A stretch of DNA of 64,000 bases from CAWBRT01 sp963814745 (GTDB lineage Bacteria > Acidobacteriota > Terriglobia > Terriglobales > Acidobacteriaceae): the NCBI GenBank assembly GCA_963814745.1, contig CAWFEA010000004.1, positions 806,001 through 870,000 on the forward strand, in the 5' to 3' direction. Each line of letters begins with the position of its first letter. Position 1 is the stretch's first letter. The notes under the pieces were generated by a model, which ran no database searches, was not told the DNA's origin, and saw only the letters and a program-made list of their open reading frames with translations. The position numbers and the translations under genes are program-made. Of the stretch, positions 17,238 through 27,571 are shown in pieces.

Positions 17238-18202
17238 TTGAGAGGTGCAGTTTGGAACAACGAAAAAAACCTGACGTGCGCGGACTGCGCGGAGTCGCAA
17301 ACCGTAAACGGAACCGTCTTAACCGCGGCAATCAAAGGTTATTCCTATATCTACGCGCCAGCGGGCCAAGCCGAGGAATACGCACCGCTGGCCGCCAACC
17401 CCTATCGTGGATGCGAACATAAGTGCGCGTACTGCTACGTCCCCGGCGTGCTCCGGATAACTCGCCCAGAGTTCGACGCGGGCGCGTTTCCGCGCGAAGA
17501 CTATATCCACCATCTCGTCAGAGATGCGCGGAAGTACCAGCAGGCGGGCATCACCGAGCAGGTGATGCTTAGCTTCACCACGGACCCGTATCACCCCGGC
17601 GATACGACTCTCACGCGTCAGACCATCGAAGTTTTGCAGGACCACGGGCTCGGTGTGTGCACTTTGACCAAGGGCGGGACCAGGGCACTCCGCGACCTTG
17701 CTCTTTTTCGTCCGGACCGTGACGCCTTGGCCTCCACGCTGACCAGCATGGACGATGGCTTTTCTCGCAAGCGGGAGCGCGGTGCGCCCCTGCCCGGGGA
17801 TCGTATCGCTGCACTTCGGGCCTTCCATGACGCGAGCATATTTGTCTGGTTGAGCCTGGAGCCGACACTCGATGTGGAAAACAGCCTCAGAATCATCGAG
17901 GTGACACATCCGTTCGTCGATCTATATAAGATCGGGCGGGCAAATTATCTTCCCATCACCAAGACGACGGATTGGCGGGATTACACAGAGCGCGTGATTA
18001 ATCTCTGCGCGAACTCGGCGTCCGACATTACATCAAGAAAGACTTACAACCGTTTCTGCCCGCCGAATATTACAACCCTATGCGGGTGCCTCAATATCAT
18101 CCCGCATCAAGTCCGCTCGTCTCAAGCGCCTGCATCCAGGCCGACTCTGTGGTGGCCAGTGACATTCCGCCGAGCGCTCTGGCTGGCCGAACTATAATAA
18201 TA
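17238..18202 (+). pseudogene. Radical SAM protein, frame-broken near its C-terminus
   Basis: The protein has the radical SAM cluster motif GCEHKCAYCYVPG (CxxxCxxC), preceded by NPYRG, and TLTKGGTRALRDL and SLEPTLDVENSL later, as in SplB-like proteins often carried on phages and islands. After VINLC near 17999 the family reading continues in another frame (RELGVRHYIKKDLQPFLPAE), so one base is missing there relative to the expected TGCCGCGAA. In the original frame the protein runs to a stop at 18197 with unrelated residues. The start is uncertain; no ribosome binding site is evident. Confidence 0.7.
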
Positions 18203-19307
18203 ATGATGCCGGAGCGGGCGTTAGCAGCTGACGGCGTCGAACTGCTTGACCGCATGGTTGACTTCATCCGCCGATTTTGTGGTGCTGAAGCCAGCGCAAG
18301 CCTTTGTTATGGCCTTATGGGTCATGCACACATATTGCATGCCGGCCGCGGAGGCCACCCCTTACCTGAACCTCACCAGTGTAGAGAAGCAATCTGGGAA
18401 AACCCAGACGTTAGAACTTCTGGACATGCTCGTCTTCGCACCCTGGTACACCGGTCGCACCAGTGCGGCAGCGTTAGTGCGCAGAATTGATCGGGAGCGC
18501 CCGACTCTCCTCTTGGACGAGGCTGACGCCGCGTTCCGTGGAGCAGAAGAATACGCGCAAACACTCCGCGGCACGCTGAATATGGGACACCGGCGGGGTG
18601 GTCGGGTAACGATTTGCGCGGGGACGGGCGACGAGACTAACGACTTCGACGTGTTCGGCCCCAAAGCGATCGCAGGGGTCGGTAGGCTACCGGATACCGT
18701 TGCTGACCGCTCGATCCCAATTGAACTCCAGCGCAGATCTGCAGGTGAACGGGTCGAACGATTCCGCCGGCGACTTGTTGAACCGGAAGCCGAACAGATT
18801 CGCGAGCAACTCAAAAAATGGGCGGATGCCCATGTTTCCGTATTGAAAATAGCCCAACCACTGCTTCCAGAAGAATTGAGCGATCGCCAGCAAGACGGCG
18901 CCGAACCGCTACTCGCAATAGCTGACATGGCTGGTAACGGCTGGCCCCAGAAGGCGAGAGCGGCTTTGATAGAGCTTTTGACCGGTACGGCGGCAGAAGA
19001 CGTTTCCGTGGGCGTCCGTTTGCTGGCGGATATCCAGAGCATCTTCATAACCAGGAACGTGGACAAATTGTCGTCAGCTGAACTGGTACGTGCCCTTGCA
19101 CTGATTGAGGGGGCACCGTGGGCGGAGTTTCAGCATCGCGATAAAATCACCCCGAACAAGCTGGCGCAACTTCTAAGGCCGTACCGGATCCACCCCCGCA
19201 GCATTCGAGTTGCTGAACAGGGTACTCCGAAGGGGTACATGCGCGATGAGTTCGCGGATGCCTGGAGCCGCTACCTCCGACCATCGCAAGCAGGCATTTC
19301 TGCTTAG
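18203..19307 (+). pseudogene. DUF3631 P-loop ATPase (phage/island type), one frame break
   Basis: DUF3631 proteins are ATPases found with phage and plasmid primases. The product has a Walker A-like segment VEKQSGKTQTLELL, Walker B TLLLDEADAAF and PDTVADRSIPIELQRR, the arginine-finger region of the family. The true N-terminus is most likely MMPERALAADGVELLDRM at 18203, but it is one base out of frame with the main body. A TTTT tract at 18275-18278 would need to be TTT to restore it. In the present sequence the body can only start at TTG 18246. It follows the radical SAM gene directly and ends at 19307. Confidence 0.7.
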
Positions 19308-19800
19308 GGCGGCGGCGACACGCAACATCCGCCACAACCCAATGTCGATGCGGTAAAGATGCACATTTCAGCCCCGCCACAGACATCTGTTGTAGCGCCA
19401 CGCGGAAGCGACAATCTGCTAGTGAATACGCCCATTGTTGCGGATACAAGTTCGACGAACGAGGCAGACAAGATCAAGGGATAGCCGCCCCTTAACCAGT
19501 CAAATTCCGCACCTTGCTCGAGGTCTTGAGTGGGTCCACAGGTATAGGCCGGGCGGTAACCATAACCAGATATGCCATCGCTGCTCGCGCACGAGAAGTC
19601 CCGGACCAGACGGCTCGCTGGCTGCGCGATCCATTCAAGACCGCTAGCAACATTCTATGAACAGCACTGCATGCCGGCGAGTGCGTATGATCCCTTCTCC
19701 AACTAGTACCATGACCGCATGTATAGGTAACCAGGAGGGATACTTGTTGGAAGCCGCTGCGGGCTGTATTGCTGAAGTATAGGCAGAGGCATACGGCTTC
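19308..19800. other. Gene-poor scar between DUF3631 and a transposase remnant
   Basis: About 490 bases. There is an open stretch reading LLEVLSGSTGIGRAVTITRY near 19520-19580 without a start or ribosome binding site. I recognise nothing in it. Probably degraded island sequence. Confidence 0.5.
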
Positions 19801-19802
19801 AG

Positions 19803-20399
19803 ATTGAACTCACGCGGCGAGATCGGCAGCAGCTAGAGCAGTTGTTGAGCGGCGGTCTGCAGGCGGTGCGCACGAGCTTGCGTGCCTTGGCTTTGGGTCA
19901 GATGGATCAGGGGCAATCTACCCCTGCGGGGGGCGCTAAGCTGGGGCTTTCCGCAAAGGCAGTGTGGAAGATCGGCAAGCGGTCTGTGGAGGGCGGACTG
20001 GACCGGGCATTGTTTGATGCCCCTCGCCCGGGCAAGACTCCGGCCTTGGATCAGCAACAACAGCAGCGCATTATCGCCGTCGTTGGCTCTCCGCCTCCAG
20101 CGGGGCGTGGGCGCTGGACGGTGCGCCTTCTGACCCAAGCGGTGATCCAGCAAAAGCTGGTTCCGAAGGTGGGCCGGGAGACCATCCGGGTACTGCTGGA
20201 AAGCCATGACCTTAAGCCATGGCGGGAAAAAAATGTGGTGCGTGGGGGAACTGAATCAGGCGTACATCGCGCGCATGGAGGACGTACTCAAAAACCTACG
20301 AAAAGCCTCTCTCGGAAACTGAACCGGTAGTTTGCGTTGACGAAAAGCCGACCGTACTGCATCGCGATACGCGGCCTCTGGCTTGCAAATGCAAAGACT
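19803..20399 (+). pseudogene. IS630-type transposase remnant, two A-tract frame breaks, C-terminus lost
   Basis: The reading begins ELTRRDRQQLEQLL, followed by LSAKAVWKIGKRSVEGGLDR, RALFDAPRPGK, RWTVRLLTQAV and GRETIRVLLESHDLKPWREK, a familiar transposase HTH region. After WREK a run of seven A near 20230 shifts the frame; the expected MWCVGELNQAYIARMEDVLK follows. A run of five A near 20294 shifts it again, to TYEKPLSETEPVVCVDEKPT, holding the first catalytic Asp. The gene then stops and the rest of the DDE domain is absent. It marks the right edge of the decayed island. Confidence 0.7.
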
Positions 20400-20407
20400 G
20401 AGGACAG

Positions 20408-21796
20408 ATGGCAAAAGCTCCACTCCAGGAAAACGCAACCCGCGATCTGGCGCAGTTCGCTGCCACTCTGCAGTTCGAAGCGATCCCATGCGAGGTAGTT
20501 GAGAAACTGAAGTTATTGGCGTTGGACGGTATTGGCTGCTGCATTTTCGGCGCCGCACTGCCGTGGACCCGCAAGGTTGCCGAATTTGTGGAATACGAAG
20601 GCGGACGGCCAGTCGCTTCGGTGTTCGGCAGCGGATCCAAAAGCTCGATATCGCAAGCCGTCCTGGTGAACAGCACCGCCGGGCATGCCTTTGAGTTGGA
20701 CGATATTCACCGGGAATCCATTCTGCACCCTAACTCGCTGGCCGTGCCGGTGGCGCTCGCGTTCGGCGAAGCCTACCACCTCTCCGGGCGCGAGATGCTC
20801 ACCGCTATGGCGGTCGGGTATGAAGTCGGCACGCGCATCGGCAATGCCGCCACGATGAGCTTGTTTTTTCGTGGTTTTCATCCGCAAGGAACTTCGGGGG
20901 TCTTCGTGAGCGCGGCTACGGCGGGCTGCCTGCTCCATCTCGACGCGGGACGGATGCAGCAGGCGCTCGGCATCGCCGGTTCCCAGGCCGCGGGTCTAAT
21001 GGCCGCGCAAGAGGGGGCTATGGTGAAACGCCTGAACTCCGGACGGGCCGCTCAAAGCGGCGTGTATGCTGCTCTTTTGGCCAAACAAGGATTCACCGGC
21101 ATACCCGACGTGGTCGAAGCCGGCTACGGCGGATTCCTCAGCTCGTACTCCGACCAACCGAATCCGGCTCGGCTTACCGAAGGACTGGGCTCTATCTGGG
21201 AGATCAACCACACAGGATATAAGCCGTATGCGAGCGTCACCAGCATCCATGCGGCATTGGATGCGCTTGCCTCCCTCATGCGAACCCATGGGCTCAGCGC
21301 TGGCGACATCGCGTCCGTCAAGGTGGGCGTCACCTCCATGACTCACTTGCATTGCGCATGGCCCTATAAAGCGCAAGGAGTGACGGCAGCGCAGATGAAC
21401 CTGTATTACGGTTTGGCGGTAATGGCCATTGAAGGGGCCGCGTTTGTTCAGCAATACGCCGCGGATCGCTTGCGCGATCCGCGCATTCTCAGTTTCATTT
21501 CACGGGTGGAAGCGCACGTCGATCCGGAACTCGATGCCATGGGCCCGGCGTTTCGCCATGCGGCACGACTAGCCGTAGTCACGGACGATGGGCGCGAATT
21601 CCGCGAAGAGGAGCTATACCGGCGCGGCAGCCCCGAGAATCCGCTGAAACCAGAGGAAGTGGTTCACAAATTCCGTAACCTCGCGGGCACCTGTCTGGCC
21701 AACGCACAGGTAGATCGGATTGTCGAATTAACGGGACAACTGGACCGATTGGATTCAGTTGAGGAACTGGCGACATTGCTTGGAGCGCGATACTAA
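20408..21796 (+). CDS. MmgE/PrpD family protein
   Basis: This family contains 2-methylcitrate dehydratase (PrpD) and cis-aconitate or itaconate-pathway enzymes acting in the cytoplasm. The intact 462-residue product has the N-terminal helical domain with GHAFELDDIHRESILHPNSL, where Asp and His form the active-site region, then GYEVGTRIGNA, FHPQGTSGVF and LNSGRAAQSGVYAALLAKQGFTG. The C-terminal domain carries KPYASVTSIHAALDAL. No citrate synthase or PrpB gene is near, so a propionate role is not implied. The ATG at 20408 has only a weak site (GAGGA). It directly follows the transposase remnant, marking a return to intact genes. Confidence 0.88.
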   Translation: MAKAPLQENATRDLAQFAATLQFEAIPCEVVEKLKLLALDGIGCCIFGAALPWTRKVAEFVEYEGGRPVASVFGSGSKSSISQAVLVNSTAGHAFELDDIHRESILHPNSLAVPVALAFGEAYHLSGREMLTAMAVGYEVGTRIGNAATMSLFFRGFHPQGTSGVFVSAATAGCLLHLDAGRMQQALGIAGSQAAGLMAAQEGAMVKRLNSGRAAQSGVYAALLAKQGFTGIPDVVEAGYGGFLSSYSDQPNPARLTEGLGSIWEINHTGYKPYASVTSIHAALDALASLMRTHGLSAGDIASVKVGVTSMTHLHCAWPYKAQGVTAAQMNLYYGLAVMAIEGAAFVQQYAADRLRDPRILSFISRVEAHVDPELDAMGPAFRHAARLAVVTDDGREFREEELYRRGSPENPLKPEEVVHKFRNLAGTCLANAQVDRIVELTGQLDRLDSVEELATLLGARY

Positions 21797-21874
21797 TTCA
21801 CGAGATCGGACGAAGGGGTTTTGGGCCGCATCCGGCAACTCCTCGCAGCCGTAGCGGTAGTCCCCACTAAAGCC

Positions 21875-22249
21875 ATGGCGAAACCCAAGAAAGACCCGAT
21901 CCGGGAAGATCGCATCCGCGACGAAGTCATCGTGGACGCAAACGGGCCGGAAGAGCAGGCCATGGGGTGGTATTACTACCTGGCAGACAAACTGCAATTC
22001 CCGTTTCAAGCCAAGTGCGTCGTTTCCAAAGTGGTTTCGCCGCTCCGGAAGGCCCAGCAGATTGCTTTTCAGCAGCCTGCTAGAGGGATTGAGCAGCGAC
22101 AGTACGGGGCGGCAGTCTACGCTGACTGCAGATGCAAGTCGCGGAGCCCAGGCTGGCCGGCGGAAAATGAGCTCAGCAGCCCGGAGACGCTTCTCCGAGA
22201 TGATGAAGAAAGGGTGGGCTGCACGGAGAATTCGGCAAAGAAGGCTTAA
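21875..22249 (+). pseudogene. CcbP-type calcium-binding protein fragment joined to a foreign tail
   Basis: From MAKPKKDPIREDRIRDEVIV through GPEEQAMGWYYYLADKLQFP to CVVSKVVSPLRK the frame matches CcbP-like calcium-binding proteins. The conserved C-terminal half of that family is missing. After about residue 54 the sequence is unrelated. In another frame at 22062-22249 a different tail appears (RRKMSSAARRRFSEMMKKGWAARR), typical of small basic DNA-binding proteins. Two gene ends seem to have been joined by deletion, so neither is intact. Confidence 0.6.
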
Positions 22250-22317
22250 CTCGCCGAGGGCGGCCTGTGGCTCAAATCGTGGTTGAAGTTCTCAGCAATA
22301 ACTGCAAGACTGAATAT

Positions 22318-23067
22318 ATGGGTCGCTTCGCCTCAACCGTTGATTTCTATGCGCGCTACCGGGAGCCGTATCCGCCAGAATTTTTCAAAAAATGTGCGGA
22401 GCAGATCGCCTTGCGCGGTAACGAAGGCCTGCTCGACGTCGGCTGCGGCCCCGGCCTGCTCGCCATCGGCTTCGCCCCTTTTGCCGGGCGTTGCACGGGG
22501 CTCGATCCAGAAGCTGGCATGATCGCGGCGGCGAAGGCTGCGGCGGCGGAAATGGGCGTCGAGCTTTCCCTGATTCACGGTCGGATCGAGGAATTCCCTA
22601 CTACACAAACCTACGATGTCATCACGATTGGCCGCGCGCTTCATTTGATGGAACGTAGCGCGGCATTGCCCGTGTTGGAACGGATTGTTGGCGACTCGGG
22701 CCGCATCCTTATCTGCGGAGCCTCTGGTGTTGAGACGCCGGGAACCGCTTGGGTAAGGTCCTATAAGGAAGTGTGTCGCGCCTGGACGTCTAGGCCAGGC
22801 GAGAGGCGAGGAAGCGACGGAACAGAATGGTTCGCGGGCTCGCGCTTTAGAGGGCTGGGCAAAACGTCCGTCACGGTATGCCATCAGGTCACTATCGCTG
22901 ACTTGGTCGGGCGGGCGCTGTCCAAGTCAAGTACATCGTCTGAAATTCTAGCTAAAGGACAGGCGCGATTTGAGGCAGAGATTGCTGCCGCGCTTGAACC
23001 CTTCGTACAGGATGGAGTATTACAGGAGCAGATCGTTGCCCAAGCTTCGATCTTCGGTCGCCCCTAG
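22318..23067 (+). CDS. Class I SAM-dependent methyltransferase
   Basis: The 249-residue protein has SAM-binding motif I LLDVGCGPGLLAI, the acidic ribose-binding residue in CTGLDPEAGM, and FPTTQTYDVITIGRALHLME as post-motif. FYARYREPYPPEFF at the N-terminus is common in this small-molecule methyltransferase group. I start it at ATG 22318; the frame is open to 22267, but the extra residues (MAQIVVEVLSNN) do not fit the family. The substrate is unknown. Confidence 0.82.
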   Translation: MGRFASTVDFYARYREPYPPEFFKKCAEQIALRGNEGLLDVGCGPGLLAIGFAPFAGRCTGLDPEAGMIAAAKAAAAEMGVELSLIHGRIEEFPTTQTYDVITIGRALHLMERSAALPVLERIVGDSGRILICGASGVETPGTAWVRSYKEVCRAWTSRPGERRGSDGTEWFAGSRFRGLGKTSVTVCHQVTIADLVGRALSKSSTSSEILAKGQARFEAEIAAALEPFVQDGVLQEQIVAQASIFGRP

Positions 23068-23341
23068 ATTCCCGGCCCACGGAGAGCGTGAGTCGAGAAG
23101 CATTCTTTGGTCAAACATGCAGTGCATTAACCCCCGCTGCCCCATGCTGCTGTTTTCAAATCGGATCGCAGACGAACTCAACGAATGTTTCAAGGAAGAA
23201 GAATGAGAGTTCTGGCATTGGGCGACGACGAAGACTTGACCACACGGCTAAGCCAAACCAGCAAAACTGCATTCACGATGGCAACATCTAGAAGCGCCGG
23301 GGCTCGCGAAGTTGCAGGGTAGGTCACAGGCTTCCGTCCAA
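23068..23341. other. Intergenic stretch without a recognisable gene
   Basis: About 270 bases after the methyltransferase. A short Cys-containing frame (QCINPRCPMLLFSNRIADEL) is present near 23117, but it has no ribosome binding site and no clear family. Confidence 0.4.
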
Positions 23342-23563
23342 TTAAGGGTGAGCCGCATCGAGGATGTTGGTGGCTGATCCACTCCAGACGAAGCGCTGTA
23401 TGACTTCCAGAAGCCGCGTCAGCGCTGCCGCACCAATTCCGGTGCCGACTCCGGTGAACAGAACGGCTAGCCGGAAGCGTACGGCGTCAGGAGACTGGAG
23501 CGTCGAAGGAATGAGGCTCCTAGCTGCCGGTGGCCGGGGCACTTCCGGAACAGTCGGTTTCAT
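23342..23563 (-). pseudogene. N-terminal fragment resembling a ClC chloride channel
   Basis: The 73 residues from ATG 23563 include RFRLAVLFTGVGTGIGAAAL then TRLLEVIQRFVWSGS, which resembles the first helix and following segment of ClC-type channels. The frame stops at 23342 and no further channel helices follow on this strand, so only the beginning of the gene remains. Family match is moderate. Confidence 0.45.
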
Positions 23564-23725
23564 AGGCGATTCCCCGGAGTGGTCACTTTTTCTGACAATG
23601 AGCACCTCTTCAGCTAATTCGATATCGAACGCACTAGAATGATGTACCTGCCGTCCAAATTTTCCCAAACGCCAGGAAATGAGCCGTGCTGCTGGACTAT
23701 GCCCTACAATAAATGCAGGTGGCAT

Positions 23726-24616
23726 ATGCGTCCGGAGTTGGACCAAGCAACTGCTTTGCTGCGATCGGAGGATCCCGCAAAACTAGAGGAAGCGCTGCGC
23801 ATTCTTCAGAAGACGGTGTATTCCTTTAGCATGAAGGTCTGTGGGCATCCGGAAGACGCTGAAGACACGATGCAGGAAGTATTGCTGAAGTCGTTGCCGT
23901 ATCTGGCGAAGATTGAAAGCCCAAAGGCGCTTGCGGTCTGGCTTTACAAGGTCACGCGAAATCGCTGCTGGATGAGTCGCCGTCGCAGCAAGTTCGCTCC
24001 CAAAGAGACCCTGACCTTGGATGAACTGATGCCGGACAGCGCTGAATTAGAGTCCCTGGGTTCCAGCCCTCAGCAGACGCCGGAGGCGCAAGCCATCTCC
24101 GCTCAGGAGAGTGAGCGCTTACACGAGGCTGTCATCCGCATACCGCCGAGCTATCGACTGATCCTGGTTCTCCATGACATGGAAGGCCTCGACACTGCGG
24201 AGATCGCAAAGATCATGGGACTGCAGGAAGGAACGATACGCGTGAGACTGCACCGGGCGAGACTTTTTGTTCGTCGTGAGCTCGCAAAGCCTACGCCTGC
24301 GGCGATCGTTTCGAAACAGAGAGCCGCGCAATCTGCAAAATCCGCCGATTGCCATGAAATGTTCGCCAAGCTCTCGGAGTACATCGACGGACGCGTCGAT
24401 GACGTCGCGTGCGAACGGATGCGAATTCATCTGGAAGATTGCCCCTCTTGCGTTGCTTTTGTCGCCGACCTTCAGCGTGCCATTGAGCGCTGCCGGAAAT
24501 CGGAAATCTCCTGCGAATCGGAAACTGCCGATATGCTTCGCAAGTTACTGCTGCAAGAATATGTGCGGATTTTGAACCGCAAAAAGGCTCCAGCATCCTC
24601 CGCTAGACTTCTGTAG
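23726..24616 (+). CDS. ECF RNA polymerase sigma factor with fused C-terminal zinc finger
   Basis: Sigma domain 2 is seen as CGHPEDAEDTMQEVLLKSLP and ALAVWLYKVTRNRCW, and sigma domain 4 as IPPSYRLILVLHDMEGLDTA with IAKIMGLQEGTIRVRLHRAR. After about residue 215 a zinc-binding anti-sigma-like (ZAS) region follows: CHEMFAKLSEYIDGRVDD, then HLEDCPSC, giving the HxxxCxxC pattern. Fusion of a ZAS-like module to the sigma factor suggests self-contained redox or metal control. I use ATG 23726 (AGGTGG upstream); the frame also offers 23639 and 23699. It precedes the efflux operon by 400 bases on the same strand and may control it. Confidence 0.85.
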   Translation: MRPELDQATALLRSEDPAKLEEALRILQKTVYSFSMKVCGHPEDAEDTMQEVLLKSLPYLAKIESPKALAVWLYKVTRNRCWMSRRRSKFAPKETLTLDELMPDSAELESLGSSPQQTPEAQAISAQESERLHEAVIRIPPSYRLILVLHDMEGLDTAEIAKIMGLQEGTIRVRLHRARLFVRRELAKPTPAAIVSKQRAAQSAKSADCHEMFAKLSEYIDGRVDDVACERMRIHLEDCPSCVAFVADLQRAIERCRKSEISCESETADMLRKLLLQEYVRILNRKKAPASSARLL

Positions 24617-25027
24617 CACATCGACCCGAAAATGCATCTATTTACCCGGTTTCTTTAGCGCGAGTGGTTGCGATATCATCCGGCTCACCAACCCAGGGCA
24701 GTTCAGCTATCTCGTGCTCTCACGTTAACCGGCAGATTCGTTCTTAATTCAACCTCCATCACTATATACCGCAGTCCAGACGGACGGGTCTGGCCCGATC
24801 CCTCAGACGGGCCCTGATGCGAAATATGTGAACTGTCGATATTCACGGGTGTAACAAAATTGCCCTTTGCTGCATTTATTAGGTGAACCGAGGTCACGAT
24901 GATCGAACTTGCACCGGGTAATAATAGCCGAGGAGACCGTAGCCGAAGGCCTCCTCTGGCCGGCCATCAACTCTGCGGCGGGTCACTAAAACGCCGCCGA
25001 AACGTCGGTCGGCCCCAAGGACGTGTC
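24617..25027. other. Intergenic stretch upstream of the efflux operon
   Basis: About 410 bases with no convincing gene. It should hold the promoter of the TolC/adaptor/RND operon, perhaps read by the neighbouring ECF sigma factor; I cannot assign the elements. Confidence 0.4.
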
Positions 25028-26410
25028 ATGCAAGCTCGTGGTTCACGGGTCCATAGGGTCGCACTTCTATTTGCATTTGTCCTCTTAACCCTGGCATTGT
25101 CACTGCCAGCTTCAGCACAAACGTCTCTGACGCTTCCTCAGGCGGTATCGATTGCTTTGGAGAAAAACCCTCTTCGCAAAGCGGTACTTGCGGATCAGCA
25201 GGCGGCATCGGCCGGAATCAAGGAAGCTCGTTCCGGCTTGCTGCCGAAGATCCTATTCTCCGAGAGCGCAACGCGCGGCAATGATCCGGTGTATGTGTTT
25301 GGCACGCGCCTGCGTCAAGGGCGATTCACCGCTGCCGATTTCGAACTCAATCGGCTGAATTATCCGACCCCGCTCGGCGATTTCACCACCCGGTTCGGTG
25401 GACAGTGGACCCTGTTCGATTCGTTTGCAAATCTACTGAACGTGCGCCGTGCGCAAAAGATGCACGAAGCTGCGACTCAGCAACTCGAACGCACCGACCA
25501 GGAAACTGTGTTTCACGTAATCGATGCCTACTATGGCCTGTTGCTGTCGATGAAACAGCAGCAACTGGCTGAGCAGGAACTGAAGACCGCGCAATCGATC
25601 CTGGAAAACAGTCAAAACCGCTTCAAGTCCGGCTTTGTGGTTGAGTCGGATTATCTTTCTGCCCAGGTCAACTCAGCTTCGCGTCAACAACAACTCATTC
25701 AGGCGCGCAACGATGTGGCTTTTGCCCGTGCGCGACTGAACAATGCACTGGGCGTCCCCGTCGATTCGCTTTATGCGCAGTCGGAGGCGCTGTCTGAAAA
25801 GGTATTTCCTAAGCCCACCCTCGGCGAAGTTGAAAAACGCGCGCTTGAAGCCCGTCCGGATTTGAAGCGCGTGTTGTCGGAAGAAGCGGCGCAGGCAGAT
25901 GGAGTGAAGCTGGCGAAAGCGGCGTTTGGACCGCGCATCAACGCATTCGGATCGTGGCAACTCGACAATCCGACCTTGGTGGCAGGCGGCGGAAGCAATA
26001 ACTGGACTGCCGGCGCCGAGCTTCAGTTTGATCTCTTCTCCGGTGGCGAAAAAATGGCACGGTTAAGCCGGGAAAAGGCGCTGCAGGAAAAGGCGGCCGT
26101 GCTGCGACAGGCGTACACGGACGCCGTTCGCCTCGACGTCCGCAAAGCTTTCTACGATCATGATGCTGCGCGGCAGATGCTGGAGGTGGCGCGGGCATCG
26201 GTCGCTCGGGCGAAAGAAAGCTTCCGCATCAACCAGAACCGCTATAACAGCGGGCTTACGACGATTACCGACCTGCTAAGTTCCGAGGATGCCACGCGCA
26301 AGGTCCGCAGAGACTATTGGGAATCGGTTTATCGCTACCAGATTACATTCGCAAACCTGGAACTTGCGACCGGCACACTGAACAGTCAATCCCCGGTGGT
26401 GGTGCAATGA
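25028..26410 (+). CDS. TolC-family outer membrane efflux protein
   Basis: TolC-type proteins form the outer membrane channel of tripartite efflux pumps. The 460-residue protein has a signal peptide (VALLFAFVLLTLALSLPASA) and two OEP repeats rich in long helices, e.g. LTLPQAVSIALEKNP at the start, then EQELKTAQSILENSQNRFKS. The last repeat ends RINQNRYNSGLTTITDLLSS. ATG 25028 follows AAGGACG; the frame opens at 24899, but that would bury the signal peptide. The stop overlaps the ATG of the adaptor gene (ATGA), so the two are coupled. Confidence 0.88.
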   Translation: MQARGSRVHRVALLFAFVLLTLALSLPASAQTSLTLPQAVSIALEKNPLRKAVLADQQAASAGIKEARSGLLPKILFSESATRGNDPVYVFGTRLRQGRFTAADFELNRLNYPTPLGDFTTRFGGQWTLFDSFANLLNVRRAQKMHEAATQQLERTDQETVFHVIDAYYGLLLSMKQQQLAEQELKTAQSILENSQNRFKSGFVVESDYLSAQVNSASRQQQLIQARNDVAFARARLNNALGVPVDSLYAQSEALSEKVFPKPTLGEVEKRALEARPDLKRVLSEEAAQADGVKLAKAAFGPRINAFGSWQLDNPTLVAGGGSNNWTAGAELQFDLFSGGEKMARLSREKALQEKAAVLRQAYTDAVRLDVRKAFYDHDAARQMLEVARASVARAKESFRINQNRYNSGLTTITDLLSSEDATRKVRRDYWESVYRYQITFANLELATGTLNSQSPVVVQ

Positions 26411-27571
26411 GAAAACAATTATCGAATCGAAAGTCAGCTTCCATCGCTATCGTGGCGGTTTTCGTAGTGTTGTTTATCACGGCAGGGTTGACCTCGTGCA
26501 GCTCCGAGCCGAAGCATGCAGTCGCACAGCCAGAAACCGTGAGCGGGCTCACCCTCGTGCCCGTGTCGCGCACGATCGTGCCCGATGTGGTCGAGTCCGT
26601 TGGTACGGTCCGTGCAGCCGAAAGCGCGCAGCTCGCTGCCCAGATGATGGGAAATATCGTCGCCGTTAATGTTCACGAAGGCGATCACGTAAAACGTGGA
26701 CAGGTACTTGCGGTCATCGACGACGCGCAACCACGCGCCGCACTGGAACGTGCGCAAGCCGCCGTGAGTGCGGCGGATCACGAAGCCGCCGCCGCCGAAT
26801 CGGACTACGGCCTAGCGCAATCCACGCTGAAGCGTTACCAAGAGCCTCTACAGCGAGAAGTCCGTCAGTCCGCAGGAATTCGACGAGATCAAGGCCCGTG
26901 CACAGAGCGCAAGCGCACGGCGCGATATGGCGGGTTCCGGACAAGCGCAGGCCAAGGCCGCCTTGTCGCAGGCACGAACGGCCTTGGAATACACACGCGT
27001 TCGAGCGCCGTTCGGCGGGGTGGTGACCGAGCGCAAGGTCGATCCAGGCGCGCTTGCAGCTCCCGGATTGCCGTTGTTGACCATCGAGGGAGCTGGTCGA
27101 TTCCGGCTGGAAGCCAATGTTGATGAGACCTTACTGCGCGATGTGAAGATAAGCGAAACCGTCCGCGTGGCCATTGATGCTCTCGGTGGCGACCAAGCGA
27201 CGATAACGGGCAAGGTAGTGCAGATCGTGCCCGCCGCCGATCCGGCCAGCCGCAGCTTCATGGTGAAGGTCGAGTTGCCGGCAACAGCAGACCTCCACTC
27301 GGGACTGTTCGGGCGAGCATATTTCCCGCGGGGAACGCGCGAATCGCTGCTCGTGCCGCAGACCGCCGTAATGGATCGCGGACAACTGCAAGGTGTCTAC
27401 GTGCTCGGGCAGGACAACATCGCTAGCCTGCGTTATGTGACCTTAGGCAAGCTCACAAGTGATCGACAGGTTGAGGTCCTGTCCGGGCTCCAACCCGGTG
27501 AAACGTTGGTCGCTGATCCCGGGCAACGGGACATCGCGGGCAAGCGGATCAGCTCTCAAGGAGCGCGGTAA
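26407..27571 (+). pseudogene. RND efflux periplasmic adaptor, one frame break
   Basis: The adaptor joins the inner membrane pump to TolC. It begins with a lipoprotein signal (FITAGLTSCSSE), so it is probably lipid-anchored. The barrel-sandwich part QMMGNIVAVNVHEGDHVKRG and VLAVIDDAQPRAALERAQ lie in the first frame. Near 26838 the family sequence moves to another frame (SLYSEKSVSPQEFDEIKARA) and continues through YTRVRAPFGGVVTERKVDPG to the end at 27571. One base too many lies in or near CCAAGAG. Its last base is shared with the ATG of the pump gene (TAATG). If the break is real, the pump cannot assemble. Confidence 0.8.

Noticed and set aside
24703..24897. 64-codon minus-strand frame before the TolC gene
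   Set aside because: No ribosome binding site and no family; it lies in the promoter region of the efflux operon.
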